From Cyclobacterium plantarum (lineage in GTDB: Bacteria > Bacteroidota > Bacteroidia > Cytophagales > Cyclobacteriaceae): a stretch of DNA of 64,000 bases. A model generated the notes under the pieces. It worked only from the letters and a program-made list of their open reading frames with translations. It had not been told where the DNA came from and searched no databases. This document shows, piece after piece, positions 32,480-41,662 of this stretch (the stretch's first letter is position 1; every line of letters starts with the position of its first letter). Position numbers and translations under genes: made by a program. The DNA is taken from NCBI RefSeq assembly GCF_011290685.1, contig NZ_JAANYN010000007.1:62001-126000 (forward strand). The letters are read 5' to 3'.

Positions 32480-33502
32480 TTATTCCCTTACAAAGGGATA
32501 GTCATCTTCTGCGTAAACATCTTTAAATGCATCCTCTCCTTTTGGCCAGGGGGATTCTTCTGCAAATTTCACGGCATCGGCTACCTGCTTCTTCACCTTT
32601 GCCTCTATTTCCTTGATTTCGGCTTCGCTGAGAATTTTGTTATCAAGGATGGTGGCTTTAACCTGCTCCACAGGATCCCTTTGCTTGTATTCTTCCACTT
32701 CTTCTTTGGTGCGGTATTTCTGTGGATCAGACATGGAATGGCCCTTATACCTGTAAGTCCTGAATTCCAAAAGGGTTGGTCCATCACCTTTTCTGGCCCT
32801 GTCAGCCGCTTCTTTTACTGCTTCATGAACTTCTTCCACATTCATGGCGTCTACAGGAAATGAAGGAATATCATAAGATTCACCAAGGGTATACAATTCA
32901 TCCACATTGGAGGATCTTTTTACTGAGGTACCCATGGCATAACCATTGTTTTCAATCACAAAGATTACAGGGGATTTGTAAAGCATGGCCAGGTTCAGGG
33001 CCTCATGAAAAGCACCCTGCCTTACCGCACCGTCGCCCATGTAACAGATACATAGGTTTTTGGTACCTTTGTATTTTTCAGCAAAACCTATTCCAAGTCC
33101 CATGGGAATCTGGGCTCCGACAATGGCGTGCCCACCCGCAAAATTCTTGGATTTATCAAAAATATGCATGGAGCCTCCTTTGCCTTTGGTAGTTCCTGTT
33201 TCCTTACCAAAGAGCTCCGCCATTACAGCGCCAGGATCTGTTCCAAGACCCAATGGAGTAGCGTGACACCTATAGGCAGTAATCCATTTATCATCTTTTT
33301 CCAAAGCGGTAATTGCACCAGCAGCACAGGCCTCCTGACCTATATACAGGTGACAGAAACCCCTGATTTTTTGCTGCCCGTAAAGCTGTCCTGCTTTTTC
33401 TTCAAAACGCCTCATCAGCAACATGCTCTCAAACCAATAAGTGTAGGTTTCCTTTGAATATTTTACTTTAGATTTACTTGTACTAGTACTCTTCTTTGCC
33501 AT
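32480..33502 (-). CDS. pdhA: Pyruvate dehydrogenase E1 component, alpha subunit (340 residues)
   Basis: The E1 alpha subunit binds thiamine diphosphate and decarboxylates pyruvate in the cytoplasmic pyruvate dehydrogenase complex. The TPP motif starts GDGAVRQGAFHEALNLAM and runs to ENNGYAMGT. GHAIVGAQIPMGLGIG and the phosphorylation-loop region YRYKGHSMSDPQKYR are as expected. The start MAKKST at 33500-33502 is preferred: the frame continues 30 codons upstream, but that part contains the promoter. The beta subunit is not adjacent; the gene stands alone, divergent from recF. Confidence 0.95.
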   Translation of the reverse strand: MAKKSTSTSKSKVKYSKETYTYWFESMLLMRRFEEKAGQLYGQQKIRGFCHLYIGQEACAAGAITALEKDDKWITAYRCHATPLGLGTDPGAVMAELFGKETGTTKGKGGSMHIFDKSKNFAGGHAIVGAQIPMGLGIGFAEKYKGTKNLCICYMGDGAVRQGAFHEALNLAMLYKSPVIFVIENNGYAMGTSVKRSSNVDELYTLGESYDIPSFPVDAMNVEEVHEAVKEAADRARKGDGPTLLEFRTYRYKGHSMSDPQKYRTKEEVEEYKQRDPVEQVKATILDNKILSEAEIKEIEAKVKKQVADAVKFAEESPWPKGEDAFKDVYAEDDYPFVRE

Positions 33503-33523
33503 ACCGTATTCTATAAAATATGC

Positions 33524-33543
33524 TAACTTTGGGTTCAAATATA
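33524..33543. promoter_or_regulatory. Overlapping divergent -7 elements between pdhA and recF
   Basis: On the plus strand TAACTTTG (33524-33531) faces recF. On the minus strand TATATTTG (33543-33536) faces pdhA. Both match TAnnTTTG. No well-spaced -33 elements were found for either, so confidence is moderate. Confidence 0.4.
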
Positions 33544-33606
33544 ATGAAATGAAAGCAATTTCGACGCCTTTTTCAAAAATAGTAAACAACAACCGCTGAA
33601 ATATCC

Positions 33607-34719
33607 ATGCACCTAAAAAACCTGGAACTAATTCAATTTAAAAATTACCAAAGGGTGCAATTGGATTTCAACACAGAGGTAAATTGCTTTTTCGGGGAAA
33701 ACGGGGCAGGCAAAACCAATCTGCTGGATGCCATCCATTACCTGTGCCTTACCAGAAGTGCCCTGCTTCCCCTGGACAGTTATCACATCATGCACGGCAA
33801 AGATTTTTTCACCATCAAGGGAGATTTCGACCTGGACGAAAAAATACTGAGCCTGAATTGTGTGTTTGAAAGCCACAAAAAAAAACGGATGGAAGTGAAC
33901 GGCAAAGCGTATCACCGGCTCAGCGAACATATTGGTCTTTTGCCACTGGTATTGATTGCACCGGACGACACCCTGATGATCAATGGAGGGAGTGAGGAAA
34001 GAAGGAAATTTTTCGACGGAATGATCAGTCAGACCGACAACCAATACCTACAGTTATTGATCCGCTACCAGCACTATTTGAAACAAAGGAACGCCTTGCT
34101 GAAAAGGTTTGCAGAAGCAAAACGTGCCGACAAACAACAACTACTTCCCTATGACAGGCAGTTGATACCCCTTGCTCAGGCCATATTCAAAAAAAGAACT
34201 GATTTTCTGGCCGAATTCACCCCCTATTTCACAGACCACTACAGGGCTATTTCCGGAGAAAAGGAAGAGGTAAGCATTGCCCACCAAAGCCAGGTCCAAA
34301 AGGAAGATTTCCCACAGGCTTTCGAAAGCTCACTTGAGAAAGACCTTATGCTGAAAAGAACCCACTACGGAATTCATAAAGACGATTATCTTTTCCGGCT
34401 GAATCAGCACCCCATTAAAAAATTCGGCTCTCAGGGGCAAAAAAAATCCTTTTTGATAAGTTTGAAACTGGCCCAATTTTTTGTTTTCAAAGCTATCAAA
34501 GGCACCAAACCGCTATTGCTGCTGGATGACATTTTTGACAAACTGGATGATCAGCGTATTTTTCACTTAATGGACAGGGTGGCCAAAAAGGAATTCGGGC
34601 AATTATTCATCACAGATGCCAGACCGGAAAGATCCAAAGAAATCCTCAAAACCATCAGTGCTGATGCCAGGTTTTTTGAAATCAAAGACAATCAAATCTA
34701 TCCGGGCGGCACAGATTAA
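33607..34719 (+). CDS. recF: DNA replication and repair protein RecF
   Basis: RecF is an SMC-like ATPase that loads RecA at gapped DNA with RecO and RecR. The 370-residue length is normal. Walker A is GENGAGKTNLLDAI near residues 30-43. The signature-like segment is GSQGQKKSFLISLKLAQF near 277-294, and the Walker B LLLLDDIFDKLDDQR lies near 303-317. It is not next to dnaN or gyrB. The stop codon TAA overlaps the stop codon of the converging DoxX gene. Confidence 0.96.
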   Translation: MHLKNLELIQFKNYQRVQLDFNTEVNCFFGENGAGKTNLLDAIHYLCLTRSALLPLDSYHIMHGKDFFTIKGDFDLDEKILSLNCVFESHKKKRMEVNGKAYHRLSEHIGLLPLVLIAPDDTLMINGGSEERRKFFDGMISQTDNQYLQLLIRYQHYLKQRNALLKRFAEAKRADKQQLLPYDRQLIPLAQAIFKKRTDFLAEFTPYFTDHYRAISGEKEEVSIAHQSQVQKEDFPQAFESSLEKDLMLKRTHYGIHKDDYLFRLNQHPIKKFGSQGQKKSFLISLKLAQFFVFKAIKGTKPLLLLDDIFDKLDDQRIFHLMDRVAKKEFGQLFITDARPERSKEILKTISADARFFEIKDNQIYPGGTD

Positions 34720-35132
34720 TACCGGCGGCGCTTTAGAATTTGACCATCCAGAGATATTTTACCAGGCCCCATTAGCATCAGTACAACAAATACCAATAGA
34801 TATAACAATGGTAATTCCTGCCTGTTAAAAGCGTCGTCTCCATGAGAAATAAAGGCAATCACAGCCATATTGATAATCAGGGGAATCAAAAAGACCCGGC
34901 TCATAAAACCCAGAATCAAAAATATCGCACAAAAGACCTCTGCAAAAATGACCAATTGCAAAGATAAAGAGGGGCCCAAACCAATGGGATCGGAAAAATT
35001 ATTTAAACGTTCACTGTAATTCGTGATTTTTGACCAGCCATGGGTGAGCAGCATGACAGCGGCTCCAACTCTTAATAGTAATAAGGCCACATCTGCTGCA
35101 ACAGGAAAATGGGAAAAAACTAATTTTTTCAT
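34716..35132 (-). CDS. DoxX-family membrane protein (138 residues)
   Basis: Four hydrophobic helices (ADVALLLLRVGAAVMLLTHG; LVIFAEVFCAIFLILGF; FLIPLIINMAVIAFI; LLYLLVFVVLML) and the LRVGAAVMLLTHGWSKI motif are typical of DoxX proteins. These are small inner-membrane proteins of quinone- or redox-related but poorly defined role. It converges with recF: the two TAA codons share the palindrome TTAA. It is a single gene. Confidence 0.88.
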   Translation of the reverse strand: MKKLVFSHFPVAADVALLLLRVGAAVMLLTHGWSKITNYSERLNNFSDPIGLGPSLSLQLVIFAEVFCAIFLILGFMSRVFLIPLIINMAVIAFISHGDDAFNRQELPLLYLLVFVVLMLMGPGKISLDGQILKRRRY

Positions 35133-35437
35133 GCTTAAAATATATAAGGGTGAAATGTTATATTGACTTAAAGTTAATTAAAAATAAATACGAATTACAA
35201 AATTTTATCCCTCTGATAGGCCTTCTGGCTTAAACTCCGGTAAGACATTTTAATTTCCCTTACCAAGCCGTGTCGGAAATCCTTGTAAGCCAAAACTCCT
35301 GTTTTTCCTTGGTAATAAACCCAATAAGGTTTGATTCTTCGATTGACAGTAAGTTTTAGCCAGTGGGCAAGGCACATCAATTGAATAAAAAGTTATCCGA
35401 CAAAGTCAATTTCAACAGGCCTAAAAAAAATCGCCAT
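35133..35437. other. Intergenic region
   Basis: AT-rich next to both genes. A 60-codon minus-strand frame (35195-35377; it contains KTGVLAYKDFRHGLVREIK) has coding-like composition but no family I recognise. It may be a small gene or a remnant. Confidence 0.35.
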
Positions 35438-36340
35438 TTACCATAGCTTCTCCGGATAAGCCCCTTTCTGGTGTAAATTTTTCAAGGCATTCATTACATG
35501 GTCCCTGTCCTCCGGATAGGTTACCCCAAACCAAATTTTCCCACCTTCCAGAATTTTTACTTTGGCCATGTCCTCCTGGATCAAGGAATTGACCACTTTG
35601 GGAATATAAAATTCAGATTTTAAATTCTCTTTATTCTCTTCTAAAAATGGAAACCATAGCTTTTCCGTTTGGTCAAATACCGCAGGATGAAAACCCCAGC
35701 AATTCATGGAAACGGGGTTTTCCGGCAAAATTTCAACCTTTTCAGCTCCATCTTCATGAAAAATTCCATTCGTGCTTCTGGATATACGTGTGCGTTCTAT
35801 CATTCCCAGGAGATACCCCTCTTTTGAAGCTTCACAAACTCCCCTGCTCACCGTACCGTGATCGGACAATACATTCTTAATTGCGTAACCTACCATACAA
35901 TGAAGGTCAGCCTTTACTTCCCGGGTCAAAAATGAAGCAAGCATCCTGAAGGCTTCCTCACCATAGAAATCATCGGCATTGATTACGGCAAAGGGTTCAT
36001 GGATTGCGTCTTTGGCACACAATAGGGCATGGGCTGTACCATAAGGTTTTTTCCTTTCGGGATTTTGGTAAACATCCGGCACCATGCTATCCAGGGCCTG
36101 CACGACAAAATCCAGTTCGATCTTTCCCCCAAATTTAGGAACAAACATGGCCTTTGCTTCTTCCAATATCTCCCTCCTCACAATGAACACCACTTTCCCA
36201 AAACCAGATCGAATGGCATCAAAAACAGAATATTCTAAAATGGTCTCTTTATTGGGTCCAAATCCATCGATTTGTTTGTCTCCTCCATACCTGCTGCCCA
36301 TTCCTGCAGCTAATATCAAAAGTGTAGGCTTCTTAGTCAT
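35438..36340 (-). CDS. Sugar nucleotidyltransferase-like protein (300 residues)
   Basis: The N-terminal signature LLILAAGMGSRYGGDKQ (residues 7-23) is the nucleotide-binding loop of NTP-transferase enzymes that make NDP-sugars. YGTAHALLCAKDAI, FAVINADDFYG (metal-binding Asp) and the fold's later strands follow. At 300 residues it lacks extra hexapeptide repeats. The specific sugar is unknown. Related proteins in Bacteroidota are often annotated only as nucleotidyltransferase. The ATG at 36338-36340 begins MTKKPTLLIL; an extension to 36418 is open but lies in promoter-like AT-rich sequence. Confidence 0.85.
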   Translation of the reverse strand: MTKKPTLLILAAGMGSRYGGDKQIDGFGPNKETILEYSVFDAIRSGFGKVVFIVRREILEEAKAMFVPKFGGKIELDFVVQALDSMVPDVYQNPERKKPYGTAHALLCAKDAIHEPFAVINADDFYGEEAFRMLASFLTREVKADLHCMVGYAIKNVLSDHGTVSRGVCEASKEGYLLGMIERTRISRSTNGIFHEDGAEKVEILPENPVSMNCWGFHPAVFDQTEKLWFPFLEENKENLKSEFYIPKVVNSLIQEDMAKVKILEGGKIWFGVTYPEDRDHVMNALKNLHQKGAYPEKLW

Positions 36341-36711
36341 ATCTTCAAAAGAATTGTTGGTAAGTATAAAATTTAAAGCTAACAATTCCTGCAAAGTTAA
36401 TTTTTTTACCTTTCCCAAGGGGACTTACCCTTGCCTTTTTTTTGATACTTTTTCTTCACATACAGCCTAATCTATAGCCAATAAAAACATTATACATCTA
36501 ATCAATACGCATTGAAATTTTTAATAGAGGTATTTTTTTTACCTAATTTAAAGAGTCTATACATTTTTTTTACGATTTTAGGGGTAATAAATACCCAAAT
36601 ACCAATATTAAGCCTAAAATGTATTGATAAATCAGTTTTGATTTTATAATTTTGAAAAAAATAAATTTTTAATCGTAGAATCATTAATAAAACATTAACC
36701 CTGTTAGTAAA
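36341..36711. other. AT-rich divergent intergenic region
   Basis: It holds the glnB promoter on the right (36624-36654). Long T and A runs dominate the rest; nothing else is recognisable. Confidence 0.5.
36624..36654 (+). promoter_or_regulatory. Promoter of glnB-amtB
   Basis: TTG (36624-36626), a 20-base spacer and TAATTTTG (36647-36654) match the Bacteroidota -33/-7 pattern. The expected start site is about 50 bases before the glnB ATG. Confidence 0.5.
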
Positions 36712-37050
36712 ATGAAAAAAATTGAAGCTTTAATTAGAACTTCGAAATTTGAGGAAATTCATAAATGCCTATCGAGTCTGGGTGTTAAATTTCTTACATT
36801 TTTCGAAGTAAAAGGTATGGGTCTTCAACATGCCAAAATGCAAACCTATAGAGGGGTAGCCTATGAACCCACCTTTATTCCAAGAACAAAACTTGAAATA
36901 GTGGTGCCCGATGAAATGGAAGAAGATGTCATCAATTGTATACTCAAAGAGGGTAAAACGGGCGAAATTGGAGACGGTAAAATATTTGTCTATGAGGTAG
37001 GCAAAGCTTTTAGGATCAGGAATGACGACACCGGAGAAAGTGCCCTGTAG
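36712..37050 (+). CDS. glnB: Nitrogen regulatory protein PII
   Basis: PII is a trimeric sensor of 2-oxoglutarate, ATP and ADP that controls nitrogen metabolism and, through its T-loop, ammonium channels. The protein has 112 residues. The T-loop reads MQTYRGVAYEP with Tyr46 and the uridylylatable Tyr51 both in register. The C-terminal signature GKTGEIGDGKIFVYEV is intact. It lies 58 bases before the ammonium transporter gene, so it is the GlnK-type partner of AmtB in function. The name glnB is used as the general family name. Confidence 0.95.
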   Translation: MKKIEALIRTSKFEEIHKCLSSLGVKFLTFFEVKGMGLQHAKMQTYRGVAYEPTFIPRTKLEIVVPDEMEEDVINCILKEGKTGEIGDGKIFVYEVGKAFRIRNDDTGESAL

Positions 37051-37108
37051 TCAAAACAAAAGCCTATCATCAACCAAATTTTATTCCAACTTATAAAATC
37101 ATATACAA

Positions 37109-38341
37109 ATGAATCAGGAATTATTTACCGTTAATAACCTATGGATCATGGTGGCCACCATTTTGGTTTTCATCATGCACCTGGGATTTGCAGCCTTGGA
37201 GGCCGGACTGACCAGGGCAAAAAATACTGTCAATATTTTATTTAAAAACACCATCATCCCGGCCCTGGGATTGATTACCTATGCATTTATTGGCTTCAAC
37301 CTCATGTACCCTGGAGAAGCCTTTTCAGGAGGAGTATTTGGAATTGCTGGTCTGGGAATAAGTCTTCCGGAAGGGGGAAACACCTCGGCTTACAATGAAG
37401 GATATACCTTTTTTACAGATTTTATCTTCCAGGCAATGTTTGCAGCTACGGCAGCTACCATTGTTTCAGGAGCAGTTGCAGAAAGGATCAAGCTGGGTCC
37501 ATTTATCTTCTTTTCCCTTTTATATGTAGGTATATGCTATCCCATAGTTGGCATGTGGAAATGGGGAGGTGGATTTCTGGATACCCTGGCAACACCTTTT
37601 TATGACTTCGCAGGATCTACCATTGTTCACTCCGTGGGAGGCTGGGGTGCTTTGATAGGCGCTTATTTGCTGGGGCCAAGAATAGGGAAATACAAGGACG
37701 GGAAAACCAACGCCATACCAGGTCACAATCTCCCCTTGGCCACCTTTGGTGTGTTTTTGCTTTGGTTTGGATGGTTTGGTTTCAATGGAGGTTCTGTATT
37801 ATCAGCAGACCCCGGTGCCGTCTCTCTTGTTTTTGTAACCACTGCATTGGCAGCAGCCGCAGGGGCATTTGGTGCCCTTTTGGCCTCTTATTTGAAATTC
37901 AAGGCTTACGATATCACCATGGTACTCAATGGAATACTGGCTGGTTTGGTGAGTATTACCGCTGGTGCCGACCTTATGTCTCCGACGGATGCCGTAATTA
38001 TTGGCTTTATTGGCGGTATTTTGGTTGTGTTTGGTGTGGTTCTTTTTGACAAAATCAAAATCGACGACCCTGTTGGTGCGATCTCTGTACACCTGATTTG
38101 TGGGATATGGGGTACGCTTGCGGTAGGAATTTTTGGAGATTTGTCAGGCGGATCTCAGATTTTATCTCAGCTTGTCGGGATATTTTCCATAGGCGCATTT
38201 TGTGTATTATTTAGTTTCCTGGTATTCTTTGTCCTCAAGAAAACCGTTGGTATACGCGTGGATGAACGGGAAGAAATCGAAGGACTGGACATCAATGAAC
38301 ATGGCATGCATGCTTATCCTGATTTCGCTACCAAAGAATAG
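37109..38341 (+). CDS. amtB: Ammonium transporter Amt/AmtB
   Basis: The product is an 11-helix channel for ammonia and ammonium in the inner membrane (410 residues). The twin histidines of the pore can be seen in GSTIVHSVGGWGALIGA and in GAISVHLICGIWG. The family signature DFAGS precedes the first. There is no clear cleaved signal peptide: the first hydrophobic segment (LWIMVATILVFIMHLGFAALEAG) is helix 1. It follows glnB in one operon and ends before a strong terminator. PII closes the channel when nitrogen is plentiful. Confidence 0.96.
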   Translation: MNQELFTVNNLWIMVATILVFIMHLGFAALEAGLTRAKNTVNILFKNTIIPALGLITYAFIGFNLMYPGEAFSGGVFGIAGLGISLPEGGNTSAYNEGYTFFTDFIFQAMFAATAATIVSGAVAERIKLGPFIFFSLLYVGICYPIVGMWKWGGGFLDTLATPFYDFAGSTIVHSVGGWGALIGAYLLGPRIGKYKDGKTNAIPGHNLPLATFGVFLLWFGWFGFNGGSVLSADPGAVSLVFVTTALAAAAGAFGALLASYLKFKAYDITMVLNGILAGLVSITAGADLMSPTDAVIIGFIGGILVVFGVVLFDKIKIDDPVGAISVHLICGIWGTLAVGIFGDLSGGSQILSQLVGIFSIGAFCVLFSFLVFFVLKKTVGIRVDEREEIEGLDINEHGMHAYPDFATKE

Positions 38342-38373
38342 TTTCCAGCATTAAGCACTGTAAAATAAAAAAA

Positions 38374-38403
38374 AGAGGCAGTTAAGACTGCCTCTTTTTT
38401 TTA
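38374..38403 (+). terminator. Terminator of glnB-amtB
   Basis: A perfect 8-pair stem AGAGGCAG/CTGCCTCT with a 6-base loop is followed by eight or more T, 33 bases after the amtB stop. Confidence 0.9.
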
Positions 38404-38466
38404 TTTTACGGAAATGCTTTATGAAAAAAAGTAGCATTTCCCGAAATATTTTAGACTGAATTTTAA

Positions 38467-38510
38467 GCCTTGGAATGATGATTTATTATCAAATTAGGCT
38501 GAACTCAGGC
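38467..38510 (+). repeat. Right-end fragment of the dispersed repeat family, copy D
   Basis: GCCTTGGAATGATG is followed by an AT-rich spacer and GCTGAACTCAGGC. It matches the right end of copy B (GCCTCGGAATGACG to GTTGAACTCAGG) with several changes. It sits between the converging amtB and M1 peptidase genes. Confidence 0.55.
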
Positions 38511-38557
38511 AAAGGAAATGATCCTATGCTCAAGCGTTTCAATCCGAATTCGGTCCT

Positions 38558-40879
38558 CTATCTTTTCTTCTTCATAGGGTTTGGGCCTGTAGATGTGCCT
38601 CTGGCTGGTAATTGCTGTTTGAACATTTCAAATCTGGAAGGCTGGAATTGTCTCGGCCAGTAGTTGTTGCCTTCGTCTATATCGGCCGTTTCCCGGTAAG
38701 GGTCCAAAATGATCTGGGTGACTACTTTCTCTTTGGCAAATACTTTACTGACCTCATATTCATCCAGGCGCCAAATCTGTGCGGGAATTCTTTCAACTTC
38801 TGAACTACCATCTTCGTACTGAAATTCAAGGATGATGGGCATGACCAGGCCCCCAATGTTTTCAAAACTGATTTCATAGAAATTCAATCCGCTTTCCAGC
38901 ATGCCCCTCTCATTGCTGCTGAGACCATTGATAAAATCGTTATATGCTTTTTCATCCTCAGGTCCTACAGTAAACCTGTCATAACTGTTGTAAAAATCGG
39001 CTGCTTTGGGGTCTTTTTCCACAAAGGTCTCTGGAATGGCTGTGGCATTCCGTGTTTTTGAAATGTAAGACTCCTCCCGCTCATAGGCTTCCCGCTGATC
39101 CGCTTTTACCTCCACTGGTTTTTTACTGTCAATTTTATACCATTTCACATCCTGAATGGCCATATCCACAGGGTCGGTACCATAAAACCAACCTCTCCAA
39201 AACCAGTCCAGGTCAACGGCAGAAGCGTCTTCAAGCGTCCTGAATAAATCATCGGGAGTAGGATGCTTGAACATCCACCTTTGTGCGTAAGTCTTAAATG
39301 CATGATCAAACAACTCCCTGCCCATTACTGTCTCCCGAAGGATATTCAAAGCAGTAGCCGGTTTGGCATAAGCATTGGGTCCAAATTGGATGATATTTTC
39401 AGAATTGGTCATGATTGGTTCCAGCAGGTGTTTTTCGCTACTCATGTATGGGGCAATCTTGTGAGCAGGCCCCCTTCTGGAAGGATAATTCCGCTCCCAC
39501 TCCTGTTCCGCCAAAAACTGCATAAAGGTATTTAGTCCTTCATCCATCCAGGTCCATTGCCTTTCATCGGAATTCACGATCATTGGAAAGAAGTTGTGCC
39601 CTACCTCATGAATGATTACCGAAATCATTCCATATTTTATGGCCGCCGTATAGGTTCCATCACTATCTGGCCTGCCATAATTGAAACAAATCATGGGGTA
39701 TTCCATGCCATTGGTGGCCTCCACCGAGATAGCTACCGGATAAGGGTAATCAAAAGTTCGGGAAGAATACGATTTCAAAGTGTGAGCCACTACCCGGGTG
39801 GAATACTGCTCCCATAGTGGATTGGCCTCCTTGGCATAATAAGACATGGCCATCACATCTTTTCCTCCCAATTTTACTGCCATAGCATCCCAGATAAACT
39901 TACGAGAAGATGTCCAGGCAAAATCCCGGACATTATCGGCATGATAAACCCATGTCTTTTTTGCTGTGGATTTGCCTTTTTCAAGTTTCTCGGCTTCTCC
40001 CTGCGTGCGGATGACCACCGGCTCATCGTAGGAGGATTTGGCTTGATTCCATCTTTCCATTTCTTTGCTGCTGAGCACCTCTTCCGGATTTTGCAATACC
40101 CCTGTGGCCCCGACCATATGGTCTGCAGGTACGGTTATGGCCACTTCATAATCTCCAAATACAAGCGCAAACTCACCCCTGCCTACAAACTGCTTGTTTT
40201 GCCAACCTTCAAAATCAGAATACACTGCCATGCGTGGAAACCATTCCGACATGGTGTATAGATAGTTGCCATCCCCTTCGAAATACTCATATCCAGGTCT
40301 TCCACCTATAAAACTCATCCTGTCATGGATGTTAAAACTCCACTCAATATGAAAAGTAAAACTCTCACCGGGCATTAATGGACGTGCCAAATCCAATCGC
40401 ATCATGGTGTGATTGACAGTGGAAGGAATTTCATTGCCCTGATCATCAAGAACAGAATAAATCTTCAGGCCCAGGTCCATGTCGTGCCAGATGATATCCT
40501 GCAACTGCCCCAAGCTCATTTTTGGCTGAATGCTATTGCTGGATATTTTCGGGGTTTCGGAATCACTATCCCGCTGATTTTGATCCAATTGTAACCAAAG
40601 GTAGTCCAGTGGGTCAGGCGATTGGTTGTAATAGGTTACTTTCTCTTTGCCCCGAATGGATTGATTGTCATCATTTAACTCTACCTCAATCTCATAATCT
40701 GCTTTTTGCTGCCAATATTGATGACCTGGGGCGCCTGAAGCGGTCCGGTATACATTGGGAGACCTAAGCATTGGCCCCAGTTGTTCAAAGCGATTGCCAT
40801 GTCGTTGTTCATCGACCTGAGCCAGAATTGTCCCTGGCAACAGGATAATGGACAGAAAGAGGTAGCGTATGTTTTTCAT
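38558..40879 (-). CDS. Secreted M1-family zinc metallopeptidase (773 residues)
   Basis: M1 enzymes remove N-terminal residues from peptides. A signal peptide MKNIRYLFLSIILLPGTILAQ is present, so it acts in the periplasm or outside. The zinc motif HEVGH lies at residues 424-428, with the third ligand Glu in DEGLN near 447. The exopeptidase segment appears as NGMEYP (390-395) rather than GxMEN, a known variation in this subgroup. A long beta-rich C-terminal part follows. The ATG at 40877-40879 starts the signal peptide. HupE-like and DUF6702 genes upstream form a conserved Bacteroidota neighbourhood with this peptidase, though the reason for the linkage is unknown. Confidence 0.92.
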   Translation of the reverse strand: MKNIRYLFLSIILLPGTILAQVDEQRHGNRFEQLGPMLRSPNVYRTASGAPGHQYWQQKADYEIEVELNDDNQSIRGKEKVTYYNQSPDPLDYLWLQLDQNQRDSDSETPKISSNSIQPKMSLGQLQDIIWHDMDLGLKIYSVLDDQGNEIPSTVNHTMMRLDLARPLMPGESFTFHIEWSFNIHDRMSFIGGRPGYEYFEGDGNYLYTMSEWFPRMAVYSDFEGWQNKQFVGRGEFALVFGDYEVAITVPADHMVGATGVLQNPEEVLSSKEMERWNQAKSSYDEPVVIRTQGEAEKLEKGKSTAKKTWVYHADNVRDFAWTSSRKFIWDAMAVKLGGKDVMAMSYYAKEANPLWEQYSTRVVAHTLKSYSSRTFDYPYPVAISVEATNGMEYPMICFNYGRPDSDGTYTAAIKYGMISVIIHEVGHNFFPMIVNSDERQWTWMDEGLNTFMQFLAEQEWERNYPSRRGPAHKIAPYMSSEKHLLEPIMTNSENIIQFGPNAYAKPATALNILRETVMGRELFDHAFKTYAQRWMFKHPTPDDLFRTLEDASAVDLDWFWRGWFYGTDPVDMAIQDVKWYKIDSKKPVEVKADQREAYEREESYISKTRNATAIPETFVEKDPKAADFYNSYDRFTVGPEDEKAYNDFINGLSSNERGMLESGLNFYEISFENIGGLVMPIILEFQYEDGSSEVERIPAQIWRLDEYEVSKVFAKEKVVTQIILDPYRETADIDEGNNYWPRQFQPSRFEMFKQQLPARGTSTGPNPMKKKR

Positions 40880-40991
40880 AGGTTTTAGTTTATCCAATAG
40901 AACTTTAAATTAACCAATTCTTTCATTCTGGAATGAAATTTAATAAATAAAGCTTTAAATAATGGCTTTGGTTTTCAAAATTTAGGATTTT

Positions 40992-41573
40992 CTACCAATA
41001 TTTGTTTTCAAGAATCATCATGGTGGCCATTCCTAAAATAATAGAAGAGATAACCAGCACCCATTCTTTTCGACTTACGCCAAAAATGCCCACTATCAAA
41101 GAGGCGGCAATTAAAAACAGAACAACAATGACCAATTGACCTACTTCCAGGCCGATGTTAAAAGCAAGCAATGGCTGAAATATAGATTGCTCTCTCCCCA
41201 AAAGCGAGCGCAGATAATTGGAAAATCCCAAGCCATGGATCAGTCCGAAAAACAAAGCAAACAAGTAATTGAGCTGCAGCCCCCCGCCTCCCGAAGGCCT
41301 GGGTTTGAGGATATTGCTAAATGCAGTAATCGCAATGGTTACCGGGATTAAAAATTCGACCAGGTCGGAATTTATCCTTACCAATTCCAGGGTCGCCAGT
41401 GCAAGGGTCAGTGAGTGTCCGATGGTAAAAGCGGTGACCAAAACGACGATTTTCCCCCAATCCCGCAACATGTAAATCACGGCAAGGGAAATGACAAAAA
41501 GAATGTGGTCAAAACCTTTCAGATCAAGAATATGTTGGATTCCCAGATTAAAATACAACTGAAATTGACTCAT
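40992..41573 (-). CDS. HupE/UreJ-type membrane protein (193 residues)
   Basis: HupE/UreJ proteins are metal-linked (nickel-type) inner-membrane proteins. The sequence has the family pattern GIQHILDLKGFDHILFVISL with two histidines and an aspartate in helix 1, TAFTIGHSLTLALATL, and FGLIHGLGFSNYL, in about six hydrophobic helices. No hydrogenase or urease genes are in the window, so the transported metal or role is open. The gene diverges from the DUF6702 gene, with 89 bases between the starts. Confidence 0.85.
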   Translation of the reverse strand: MSQFQLYFNLGIQHILDLKGFDHILFVISLAVIYMLRDWGKIVVLVTAFTIGHSLTLALATLELVRINSDLVEFLIPVTIAITAFSNILKPRPSGGGGLQLNYLFALFFGLIHGLGFSNYLRSLLGREQSIFQPLLAFNIGLEVGQLVIVVLFLIAASLIVGIFGVSRKEWVLVISSIILGMATMMILENKYW

Positions 41574-41590
41574 AGGATTGGTAAATGTTT

Positions 41591-41598
41591 TACTTTTG
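41591..41598 (+). promoter_or_regulatory. Possible -7 element of the DUF6702 gene
   Basis: TACTTTTG matches TAnnTTTG. A TTG at 41565-41567 lies 23 bases upstream, at the long end of accepted spacing. The start codon is 64 bases downstream. Confidence 0.35.
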
Positions 41599-41662
41599 GT
41601 TTGAAAATTTTGTTGTAATATTAATGCATATTTTACAGATTAAACAAAAATCCTCTTCCTAA

